Assembly (NCBI GenBank): GCA_046727175.1
Contig: JBKPCD010000304.1
Span: 1 to 18,979, forward strand
Direction of reading: 5' to 3'
DNA: 18,979 nucleotides
From: JBKPCD01 sp046727175
GTDB lineage: Bacteria; Acidobacteriota; Vicinamibacteria; Vicinamibacterales; 2-12-FULL-66-21
Made by a program: the position numbers and the translations under genes. A model generated the notes under the pieces. That model was not told where the DNA came from. It made no database searches and saw only the letters and a program-made list of their open reading frames with translations. This document shows positions 12,574-18,979 of the stretch, piece after piece (the first letter of the stretch is position 1; every line of letters begins with the position of its first letter).

Positions 12574-14522
12574 AGCGAATCGCTCTCGCCTTGCTGCTGA
12601 CTGTCGCGTCCTTACTCGACCGGGGGACTTCGTCTCTCAACGCGGGTGGGGCCCCACCCCCACCCGCTCTCGCTCGGCGCGTGCGCGCCTCGCTCGGGCC
12701 GCAGGCGCTCCCCGGACCCCCTGACACGCTCGCTCGCGGGGACTCCGTCGCCCCGCTCCGCTCGCGTGGCTCTCTCGCTTCCACCCCAACGCGCAAAGAA
12801 CGCGCGGTGGGGGCCCCGGCTGCGCTCGTTCGCGGCGGAGTCCGGGAACAACAACCCCCTGCGGAGCCGGCCGATCTCGTACTGCTCGATGCAAAGATCC
12901 TGACCGTCGACGATCGATTCAGCGAGGCGCGCGCACTCGCCGTTCGCGACGGACGGTTCGTCGCCGTCGGTTCGAACGAGGACGTGCGCTCCCACATCGG
13001 AAGCGCGACGCGCGTGATCGAGGGACGCGGCCGTACGGTGATCCCGGGCCTCATCGACACGCACGTGCACGCCCTCGATGTTGCGGCGGCGGAGATGGCG
13101 CAGCCGTTTCGCAACCTGAAGTCGATCGCCGAATTGCGGGACTGGATTCGAAGCGAGCAGCAACGGCGCCCGCGCGACACGTGGATCTGGACGCCGCGCG
13201 TCTACCCGCCGCGCCTGCGCGAGCGGCGGTTCCCGACCAGGAAGGAGCTCGACGACGCAGCACCGAATCATCCAGTCGTCGTCGATGGGGCGTACGCGTT
13301 TTCGCTCAACACGGCGGCACTGCGGGCGGCCGGCATCACGCGCGACTCGCCGGATCCGCCGGGCGGCGCGATCGTGAAGGATGCGAAGGGCGAGCCGACG
13401 GGTCTCCTGCGAAATGTCGGTGCGATGCTCGCACGCTTTCGTTCCGGAGCAACGACTGGTCCGTCGCTGGACGGCCTCGAGCACGTCCATCAACAGTACG
13501 TCGCGACGGGCATCACCAGCGTGATCGAACGAGGCGCGACGCTCGACGGATACAAGGTCTACGAATCACTGCAAAAAGCGAACCGGTTGAAAGTGCGCGC
13601 GACGGTGACGATTCGCATCCCTCACGCTGAGGACCGAGATCAGGTCGAACAGTTCGTCGGTGGTCTGCCGTTTCGGTTCGGTAGCGGCGATGAATGGCTC
13701 AAGGTCGGGCCGCTCAAGATCGTTGCCGACGGCGGGATCCTCATCGGCACGTCGTTCATGCGAGAGCCCTACGGTCTCGGCGCACGCCAGCTCTACGACA
13801 TCGATGACCCGCACTATCGCGGTTTCCTGACACTCACGCCAGGGCAGATTGCATCCGCGATAGCGATCGGCCATCGACACGGCTGGCAGATGGTCGCGCA
13901 CGTCACAGGCGACGCCGGCGTCGACGTCGTTCTCGACGCGTTCGAGGCTGCGCAGAAACAGCCGCCGGCGGCGGACCGACGCCATACGCTGATTCACGGG
14001 TATTTCGTTCATCCAGAGACGGCCGCCCGCGCCGCACGCCTGGGAGTGCTCGTGGATACGCAGCCGGCGTGGTACTACAAGGATGCCGATGCGCTCTCGA
14101 CGGGTCTCGGTCGCGATCGTCTCGCGCACTTCATCGGGTTGCGCACGCTGCGGCAGGCCGGCGTCGACGTTGCGATCAACACGGATCACATGTTCGGTCT
14201 CGATCGCGACGATGCACTGAATCCGTTCAACCCGTTCCTCACGATCTACGCGGCGACGACGCGACGTACCGAGGCGGGAACGATCATCGGCGCCGACGAA
14301 GCCGTCTCGCGTCAGGAGGCGCTACGTATGATGACGAGCGCGGCCGCTCGGTTCAGCTTCGACGAGAAGACCCGCGGATCGATCGAGCGCGGCAAGCTGG
14401 CCGATTTCGTCGTGCTCGACGATGACATCCTGACGTGTCCGTCTCAGCGATTGAGGTCGATTCGACCGGATCTCACCGTGATCGGCGGCCGCATCGCGTT
14501 CGAGCGCGCGGAGGCGCGCTGA
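12567..14522 (+). CDS. Secreted amidohydrolase (YtcJ-like) with repeat-encoded insert
   Basis: A 651-residue metal-dependent hydrolase of the amidohydrolase superfamily (COG1574/YtcJ group). An N-terminal signal peptide is seen (LKRIALALLLTVASLL). The metal-binding motif His166-Val-His168 is in GLIDTHVHALD. Further motifs are VGPLKIVADGG (Lys), MVAHVTGDAG (His), LIHGYFV (His) and INTDHM (Asp). GKLADFVVLDDDI is the typical C-terminal beta-sandwich. The substrate is unknown; cleavage of an amide or ester bond in the periplasm is inferred. The start ATG at 12567 has GAGGAG eight bases upstream and overlaps the aldolase gene by seven bases; the longer open frame from 12444 lies inside that gene. 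Residues about 24-94, between the signal peptide and the AEPADLVLLDAKILTVD opening of the enzyme, are encoded by a low-complexity GC-rich block that appears inserted. Confidence 0.88.
   Translation: MLKRIALALLLTVASLLDRGTSSLNAGGAPPPPALARRVRASLGPQALPGPPDTLARGDSVAPLRSRGSLASTPTRKERAVGAPAALVRGGVREQQPPAEPADLVLLDAKILTVDDRFSEARALAVRDGRFVAVGSNEDVRSHIGSATRVIEGRGRTVIPGLIDTHVHALDVAAAEMAQPFRNLKSIAELRDWIRSEQQRRPRDTWIWTPRVYPPRLRERRFPTRKELDDAAPNHPVVVDGAYAFSLNTAALRAAGITRDSPDPPGGAIVKDAKGEPTGLLRNVGAMLARFRSGATTGPSLDGLEHVHQQYVATGITSVIERGATLDGYKVYESLQKANRLKVRATVTIRIPHAEDRDQVEQFVGGLPFRFGSGDEWLKVGPLKIVADGGILIGTSFMREPYGLGARQLYDIDDPHYRGFLTLTPGQIASAIAIGHRHGWQMVAHVTGDAGVDVVLDAFEAAQKQPPAADRRHTLIHGYFVHPETAARAARLGVLVDTQPAWYYKDADALSTGLGRDRLAHFIGLRTLRQAGVDVAINTDHMFGLDRDDALNPFNPFLTIYAATTRRTEAGTIIGADEAVSRQEALRMMTSAAARFSFDEKTRGSIERGKLADFVVLDDDILTCPSQRLRSIRPDLTVIGGRIAFERAEAR
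12620..12850. repeat. GC-rich low-complexity block inserted in the amidohydrolase gene
   Basis: The block begins near CGGGGGACTTCG and ends near GCGGAGTCCGGG. Close to its two ends are similar GC-rich cores: ACGCGGGTGGGGCCCC (from 12640) and GCGCGGTGGGGGCCCC (from about 12801). The first forms a GGGTGGGGCCCCACCC palindrome. GCTCGC-type units recur inside (such as CTCGCTCGG and CGCTCGCTCGCGGGG). All of it is in frame, adding about 70 residues rich in Ala, Pro, Arg and Ser without a stop. Other frames on both strands are open too, which is typical of GC-rich repeats. Confidence 0.6.
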
Positions 14523-14654
14523 TATCGCGTAGCTCCATCGCAAACAGGCGTATCATCTCGGGGTTCGTTGGTCGGCGGCTCCGTGCGATAGCTCGCGTGC
14601 CTCCTCGAACCGATGCGCCGGTAACTCGGTTGCTCGGTGGCTCGCTCGTGCGCC

Positions 14655-14718
14655 GGGATTCGGGATTCGAGAAGTAAGGATTTTAGGAATTCGAGATTAG
14701 GGATTGAGGATTCGAATC
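14655..14718. repeat. GGATT(CG) repeat upstream of the first Gfo/Idh gene
   Basis: The gap between the amidohydrolase stop and the oxidoreductase start (14523-14730) holds clustered GGATT and GGATTCG units: GGGATTCGGGATTCGAG at 14655-14671, AAGGATTTT, GGAATTCGAGATTAGGGATT, and AGGATTCGAATC ending near 14718. It is more A/T-rich than anything else nearby. CTCGGT units occur just before, at about 14625-14645. No promoter was recognised with confidence; the rest of the gap (14523-14620) shows nothing. Confidence 0.55.
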
Positions 14719-14730
14719 AGAGAGGTCGCC

Positions 14731-16059
14731 GTGAAAAACTCACAAAGCAAGAAGCTGGACCGGCGGTCGTTTCTCACGCAAACGGCCGGCGCGGTGGCGG
14801 GGTCCGCGATTGCGTCCACCGCATTGTCCTATGACCGCATTCTCGGTGCGAACGACCGGATCGCGCTCGGACATGTCGGGATCGGCAATCGCGGGAATCA
14901 GCTGCACGTCATGTGCTCGCAGCTGAAAGACAAGTTCAACGTCGAGACGGTCGCCGTGTGCGACCTGTGGAAGCAGAATCGCGACCGCGCCGTGGCGAAC
15001 ACGCAGCGCTACTACGGGCGCGCGCCTCGCGGCATTGCGTACTTCGAGGAGCTGTTGGCGCTCCAGGAGGTCGATGCCGTACTCATCGCGACGCCGGAGC
15101 ATGCGCACTCGCCGATGCTGAAGGCGACCGTCGAAGCCGGGAAGCACGCGTACTGCGAAAAACCAATGGGGAACGTGCTCGAGGAGGTCAAGGCGGCACG
15201 CGACGCGGTCAAGCGAAGGAGCCTGGTCGTTCAGGTGGGCACGCAGCACCGAAGCGAACCGTACCAACTGGCCGCGCGTGAAGTCCTGCGGAGCGGCGCA
15301 CTGGGGGATATCAGCAAGTACGAGATCGTGTGGAACTTCAACGGCCCGCGCTGGCGAGGACGGCCGGAGGTCAAGCAGATTCGGGAACAGGACACCGACT
15401 GGAAGAAATGGCTGATGACGAAGCCGTACCGGCCGTTCGATCCGCAGCTGTATTTCGAATTCCGGCTGTACAAAGAGTTTTCGAGCGGCATCCCCGATCA
15501 GTGGATGAGTCACGGCATCGATCTGGTGCACTTCTTCATGAACGAGCAGCCGCCGCGATCGATTGCGGCCCACGGCGGCATCTTCGCGTGGCACGACGGC
15601 CGCGAGAACCCGGACACCTTCCAGGCGCTCGTCGAGTATCCGACGTTCCTGGTGAGCTACTCCACGAGCTTCGGAAACGACTGCGACAGCTTCTCGCGAA
15701 TCATGGGCAAAAAGGGAACGCTCATCAACATCGGAGGGGAGGGCAGCCCACGCTGGAAGTTCGTAGAGGAGAAAGGAAACCACGAGGCCACACCGACGAT
15801 CGAGCGCGCCGAGCGCTGGGTCACGCTGCCGGGGGACGACAAGGCGGGCCCGATCAACATCGGCGACGAGGACCTGTCGCACCTCACGAACTGGTTCGAG
15901 TGCCTGCGCAACAACAAGCCGCGAACGAACGCGACCGTGGACAATGGCTTCCTTCACTCGGTCGCATGCATCATGGCTGCGCAGTCGTACTGGTCGGGGA
16001 AACGGGTGTACTACGATTCAAAGGCGGAGCAGATCAGAGACAGCGTCCCGACTGAATAG
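14731..16059 (+). CDS. Tat-exported Gfo/Idh/MocA oxidoreductase 1
   Basis: A 442-residue NAD(P)-dependent sugar or inositol dehydrogenase-type protein. A twin-arginine signal, LDRRSFLTQTAGAVAG, is followed by a hydrophobic stretch. The Rossmann region reads LGHVGIGNRGNQ, and the catalytic Lys is in AYCEKPMGN. The DQWMSHGIDLVHFF segment supplies the Asp-x-x-x-His-type active site. Export folded, with bound cofactor, fits the Tat route. Members of this exported group include enzymes making 3-keto-glycosides, but the substrate here is unknown. The GTG at 14731 is preferred over the TTG at 14704, because AGAGAGG lies five bases before it and 14704 lies inside the GGATT repeat. It converges with oxidoreductase 2 across a 20-base gap. 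Confidence 0.9.
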   Translation: MKNSQSKKLDRRSFLTQTAGAVAGSAIASTALSYDRILGANDRIALGHVGIGNRGNQLHVMCSQLKDKFNVETVAVCDLWKQNRDRAVANTQRYYGRAPRGIAYFEELLALQEVDAVLIATPEHAHSPMLKATVEAGKHAYCEKPMGNVLEEVKAARDAVKRRSLVVQVGTQHRSEPYQLAAREVLRSGALGDISKYEIVWNFNGPRWRGRPEVKQIREQDTDWKKWLMTKPYRPFDPQLYFEFRLYKEFSSGIPDQWMSHGIDLVHFFMNEQPPRSIAAHGGIFAWHDGRENPDTFQALVEYPTFLVSYSTSFGNDCDSFSRIMGKKGTLINIGGEGSPRWKFVEEKGNHEATPTIERAERWVTLPGDDKAGPINIGDEDLSHLTNWFECLRNNKPRTNATVDNGFLHSVACIMAAQSYWSGKRVYYDSKAEQIRDSVPTE

Positions 16060-16079
16060 GGTGTATTCGCGATGCGGCC

Positions 16080-17420
16080 TTACGTCTTGTCCGGGAGCAC
16101 ATACGGCGCACGATACGTGCGGCCGAGAAGCTTGGTGGCGTCGTCGTCCCCCACGAACCGCTCTGTCGAGCCGTCGAACTTCACCGATCGGCCGACTCGA
16201 TAGGAGATGTTCCCGAGGTGGCAGAGTGTCGTCGAGAGGTGACCTTCTTCGAGAGGCGCTTTGAGATCTTCCGATTTGCGCGAGCGAACGCACGCGATGA
16301 AGTTTTCGAAATGTCGCTGCCCCGAGTCGGCGGGTTCGTCAGCAGTCAACGTCGGACCGGGTTCGTTCTTGCGCCCGAAATAGACCTGCGCCTTGTCCTC
16401 GCCCACCTTCATCCAGCCCTTGGATCCAAAGACGTAGATCCCTTGCGCTTCGGGCGGTCCACTGAACCAGTTGCGAATTTCGCACTCGAGCTCGGTTCCG
16501 TCCGCGTATTGATAGCTGGCGTGCTGGGTGTTCGGCGTCGTCTGATCCGTGGGATCGCCGGCCTCATAGAGGCCGCCGATGCAGTGCGCGGTGCGAGGAT
16601 GCTCCTTCTTCCCCAGCAGCCAGCGTACCGCGTCGAGGGAGTGGACTCCCGTGTTGCCGAGATCAGTGGTGCCGTATTCCCAGAACCAGTGCCAGTGATA
16701 ATGAAAGTGGTTTTCGTTGAACGGACGTGCCGGCGCTGGCCCGAGCCACAAATCGTAGTGAACGCCGGGTGGCACGGGGCTGTCCGCGATCACACCGATG
16801 GGATCGCGTGGACGGTAGGCAACGGTTCTCCCGGCATACACCGTTCCGAGCTGCCCTTCGCGGAGATACTGGACGGCTTTGCCAAGAACGGCGCCGCTGC
16901 GCCGTTGAGTCCCAACCTGCACGATCCGGTTGTATCGCCGACCAGCTTCGATCATCCTTCGGCCTTCGACGATGTTGTGGCTGATGGGCTTTTCGACGTA
17001 GACGTCCTTTCCAGCCTGGCAGGCCCAGATCGTCATGAGCGCATGCCAGTGATCGGGAGCGGCAATGGTGACAGCGTCCACGTCGCGACTATCGAGCACT
17101 CGCCGGAAATCAGTTTCGGTCTTCGGATTCCCGCCCCACTTCTCCCTCGCAAGCGACAATGAATCCTTGAAATGGCGTTCGTCGACCTCCACGACGTGGG
17201 TGATACGGACGTTTGGAATCGCGGCGAGGTGTTCGTAGTGATCCTGGCCGCGACCGCGCGCGGTCCATGTCGGATGGCCTTTGTTGTCGCCACGAAGACC
17301 AATGATCGCAACGTTGACGGCTTCGTTCGGGCTGGTCTGTGCACGAGGCCGTGTCGGCCCCGCAAGGGCGAGTCCCGCTGTGGCAGCCGCAGTCTGGGAA
17401 AGGAAGCGGCGACGATTCAT
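16080..17420 (-). CDS. Tat-exported Gfo/Idh/MocA oxidoreductase 2
   Basis: A 446-residue member of the same fold. It has a Tat motif at its start, NRRRFLSQTAAATAGLALAG, a Rossmann segment VNVAIIGLRGDNKGH, and the catalytic Lys in VYVEKPISHN. In the second motif, TDLGNTGVHSLDAVRWLLG, His is present but the final position is Arg rather than His, as in the planctomycete-like subgroup. The start ATG at 17420 is fixed by AAGGAGG nine bases upstream; the frame stays open to 17456 but lacks support. A -10-like TACGAT is at plus 17447-17452. It is divergent from oxidoreductase 3 and is the most different of the three here. Confidence 0.9.
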   Translation of the reverse strand: MNRRRFLSQTAAATAGLALAGPTRPRAQTSPNEAVNVAIIGLRGDNKGHPTWTARGRGQDHYEHLAAIPNVRITHVVEVDERHFKDSLSLAREKWGGNPKTETDFRRVLDSRDVDAVTIAAPDHWHALMTIWACQAGKDVYVEKPISHNIVEGRRMIEAGRRYNRIVQVGTQRRSGAVLGKAVQYLREGQLGTVYAGRTVAYRPRDPIGVIADSPVPPGVHYDLWLGPAPARPFNENHFHYHWHWFWEYGTTDLGNTGVHSLDAVRWLLGKKEHPRTAHCIGGLYEAGDPTDQTTPNTQHASYQYADGTELECEIRNWFSGPPEAQGIYVFGSKGWMKVGEDKAQVYFGRKNEPGPTLTADEPADSGQRHFENFIACVRSRKSEDLKAPLEEGHLSTTLCHLGNISYRVGRSVKFDGSTERFVGDDDATKLLGRTYRAPYVLPDKT

Positions 17421-17446
17421 GAGCAGTCCTCCTTCGGGCGCCGCGT

Positions 17447-17513
17447 ATCGTAACACGCCGCTCCCGCGGCGCCGACACGGATGTACAATCGGCGCCTAAC
17501 TGCATCCGAGAGG
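17447..17513. promoter_or_regulatory. Divergent promoter region, oxidoreductases 2 and 3
   Basis: The 98-base gap holds TACGAT on the minus strand (plus 17447-17452), 26 bases from the oxidoreductase 2 ATG, and TACAAT on the plus strand (17484-17489), 29 bases before the oxidoreductase 3 ATG. The plus-strand ribosome site is GAGAGG at 17508-17513. Spacing is normal for leadered messages here. No operator palindrome stood out. Confidence 0.4.
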
Positions 17514-17518
17514 CCCAC

Positions 17519-18727
17519 ATGAACTGCACGCGTCGGACATTTCTCACGGCCGCATCGGGATTGGCTGTGAGCACACGTCTCGCAGCCTCATCTGTCCAGG
17601 GCGCGAATGACCGCGTTCGGATCGGCGTAATCGGCACCGGCGGACGGGCACGTGACCTGATGAACCAGCTGAAGAAGGTCCCGGGTGCCGAATTCACCGC
17701 CGTTTGCGACGTCTACGAACCTCGTCTCCTTCAGGCCGTCGAGATTGCCGGCACCAACATGTTGAAGGCGGGGGATTATCGCCGGTTGCTCGACAGCCGT
17801 GACGTCGACGCCGTCCTCATTGGCGCACCCGATCACTGGCACAAGACGATGACCCTCGATGCGGTTGCGGCTGGCAAGGACGTCTACGTCGAGAAGCCGG
17901 TATCGCACTCCATCGAGGAAGGCGCGGAAATGGTCCGCACCATTGAGGCGTCGAAACAGGTCGTGCAGACCGGGACGCAGCAGCGGAGCTGGGAGCACTG
18001 GATTCTCGGCAAGCAGCTCATCGACTCGGGCAAGCTTGGTCAGATCACGTTCGTGCACACCTACTGGTATCAGCACGCGCGTGCCGGCAACTACGCGCCG
18101 GTCTCACTCGAGAAGCTCGATTGGAAGAACTGGCTCGGACCGGCACCCGAGCAGCCGTTTCGCCCGGAGCGCTTCTACCAGTGGCGGCACTACTGGGATT
18201 TCGGCGGTGGCTGCCTGACGGATCTCATGACGCACTGGATTGACGTCGTGCACTGGTACATGAACGTCGAGGCGCCGCTCTCGGCATCCAGCACCGGCCA
18301 CAATTACAACATCAAGATCTGGGAGGCGCCCGATACGGTCTCGACGACCCTCGAATTTCCGAACGACTTCACGTGCGCGTACCTCGGCACGTACGTCAGT
18401 CGTGTGGACGACGGAGGACTGGAATTCCGCGGCGAACGCGGCACACTCAAGATCGATCGAGCGCGTCTCGCCTTCTACCGCGATGACGCGCCGTACGCGG
18501 CCGGCTCGCTCACGCCGGAACCGGAGATCTTCGTTCGCTCGAGCGGCGATGGATCCCTTTCACATCTGCAGAACTGGATTGACTGCATCCGCAGCCGGAA
18601 GACTCCGAACGCGAACATCCGGGTTGCGCATCAGGCGGCACGTACGTCACACATCGCGAACGCCGCGCTGCGCGAGGGTAAGCGCGTGAAGTGGAACAAC
18701 GCGAGCGAGCAAGTGGAGACAGCGTGA
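17519..18727 (+). CDS. Tat-exported Gfo/Idh/MocA oxidoreductase 3
   Basis: A 402-residue exported oxidoreductase. Tat motif: TRRTFLTAASGLAVSTRLAA. The Rossmann segment is IGVIGTGGRARDL, the catalytic Lys is in VYVEKPVSHS, and the second motif is GGCLTDLMTHWIDVVHW, with Asp and His in place. Length and motif order are typical. The ATG at 17519 follows GAGAGG by five bases. The stop at 18725-18727 is directly followed by a GGTTC repeat and then by the convergent cupin gene. Substrate unknown; a sugar or cyclitol is inferred from the family. Confidence 0.9.
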   Translation: MNCTRRTFLTAASGLAVSTRLAASSVQGANDRVRIGVIGTGGRARDLMNQLKKVPGAEFTAVCDVYEPRLLQAVEIAGTNMLKAGDYRRLLDSRDVDAVLIGAPDHWHKTMTLDAVAAGKDVYVEKPVSHSIEEGAEMVRTIEASKQVVQTGTQQRSWEHWILGKQLIDSGKLGQITFVHTYWYQHARAGNYAPVSLEKLDWKNWLGPAPEQPFRPERFYQWRHYWDFGGGCLTDLMTHWIDVVHWYMNVEAPLSASSTGHNYNIKIWEAPDTVSTTLEFPNDFTCAYLGTYVSRVDDGGLEFRGERGTLKIDRARLAFYRDDAPYAAGSLTPEPEIFVRSSGDGSLSHLQNWIDCIRSRKTPNANIRVAHQAARTSHIANAALREGKRVKWNNASEQVETA

Positions 18728-18728
18728 A

Positions 18729-18818
18729 GAGGTTCCAGGTTCTCAGGTTCCGGGTTCCACGCAGGTTCCTGGTTCTTGGAACTTCGAACCACTTGGAACC
18801 CGAGAACCCGGAACCTGC
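18729..18818. repeat. GGTTCC repeat with 13-base inverted arms
   Basis: AGGTTCCGGGTTC (18745-18757) is exactly complementary to GAACCCGGAACCT (18804-18816). An inner pair, GCAGGTTC and GAACCTGC, also matches (18761-18768 and 18811-18818). Further GGTTC units on the left and GAACC units on the right give a partly symmetric arrangement. It fills the whole gap between two convergent genes, so it may stop transcription from both sides. It is the same kind of element as 9376-9483. Confidence 0.75.
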
Positions 18819-18822
18819 GTCG

Positions 18823-18979
18823 CTACCTGATCGCGACGATGACGAAATCCACCGGCTTGCCGCCCGTGTTCTTCGACTCGTGCGGCACGCTGCGGCCGAT
18901 GAACTGCACGTCACCGCGCGACCACGATGTCTTTGCCGGTTTGCCGTCGATCGCTAGCGACATCTGCGTGGGGCCGAGC
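18823..18979 (-). CDS. Cupin-fold protein, C-terminal end (partial)
   Basis: The last 51 codons of a gene that starts beyond the window, ending in TAG at 18823-18825. The translated end contains SLAIDGKPAKTSWSRGDVQF, then IGRSVPHESKNTGGKPVDFVIVAIR. The RGDVQFIGRSVPHESKNTG pattern (Arg-Gly-Asp turn, then a His-bearing strand) is the second cupin motif of a small beta-barrel protein. A metal-binding His is present. Function is unknown; small cupins near sugar oxidoreductases are often isomerases or carbohydrate-binding proteins, but this is only a suggestion. Confidence 0.65.
   Translation of the reverse strand, partial: LGPTQMSLAIDGKPAKTSWSRGDVQFIGRSVPHESKNTGGKPVDFVIVAIR

Noticed and set aside
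14740..15957. Minus-strand open frame of 405 residues
   Set aside because: Antisense to oxidoreductase 1, which has strong family motifs.
16218..17162. Plus-strand open frame of 314 residues
   Set aside because: Antisense to oxidoreductase 2; no domain recognised.

Overview
The window looks like high-GC (by eye, above 60%) chromosomal DNA from a soil-type bacterium. The best guess is Acidobacteriota, close to class Vicinamibacteria. This rests on gene content: a transmembrane Ser/Thr kinase with a TPR-like tail, several Tat-exported Gfo/Idh oxidoreductases, a secreted M19 dipeptidase, a secreted YtcJ-type amidohydrolase, and low-complexity repeats at gene ends. The taxonomy is inference; there is no rRNA or other marker gene. 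No tRNA, rRNA, CRISPR array, transposase or phage gene was seen.

Layout. Positions 1-81 are the 3' end of a trmO-like tRNA methyltransferase gene (+). Facing it is a receptor Ser/Thr protein kinase (-), whose frame stays open to the window edge across a palindromic repeat and across trmO. Upstream of the kinase is a vapBC-type toxin-antitoxin pair (-). A divergent acyl-CoA synthetase (+, 2391-4058) follows. Next comes a three-gene minus-strand set: secreted cytochrome c/beta-propeller protein, DUF1326 protein, DUF2182 membrane protein. A divergent M19 dipeptidase (+) leads into a single-domain response regulator and a membrane sensor with a DHp-like helix but no ATPase domain; the three are tightly packed. 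A two-domain GNAT acetyltransferase (-) faces the sensor and shares a divergent promoter with an epimerase-like protein. That gene begins a plus-strand run: epimerase-like, DapA/NanA-like aldolase, secreted amidohydrolase. The last part holds three Tat-signal Gfo/Idh oxidoreductases (+, -, +) and the 3' end of a cupin gene (-).

How the genes fit together. The right half looks like uptake-side or periplasmic carbohydrate and small-molecule catabolism: exported Gfo/Idh enzymes (a family that includes 3-keto-glycoside-forming enzymes), an epimerase-like protein with an aldolase, an exported amidohydrolase and an exported dipeptidase. The left half is regulatory (kinase, toxin-antitoxin) plus fatty-acid activation.

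The most unusual points are the following. (1) A cytochrome/beta-propeller-DUF1326-DUF2182 cassette of unknown function, rich in Cys and His. (2) A two-component pair whose sensor has no ATPase domain and appears to have Arg at the usual His position. (3) At least five kinds of short non-coding repeat placed at gene ends, several of which now encode protein tails or an internal segment. (4) An apparently shared, symmetric -10 element driving two divergent genes.
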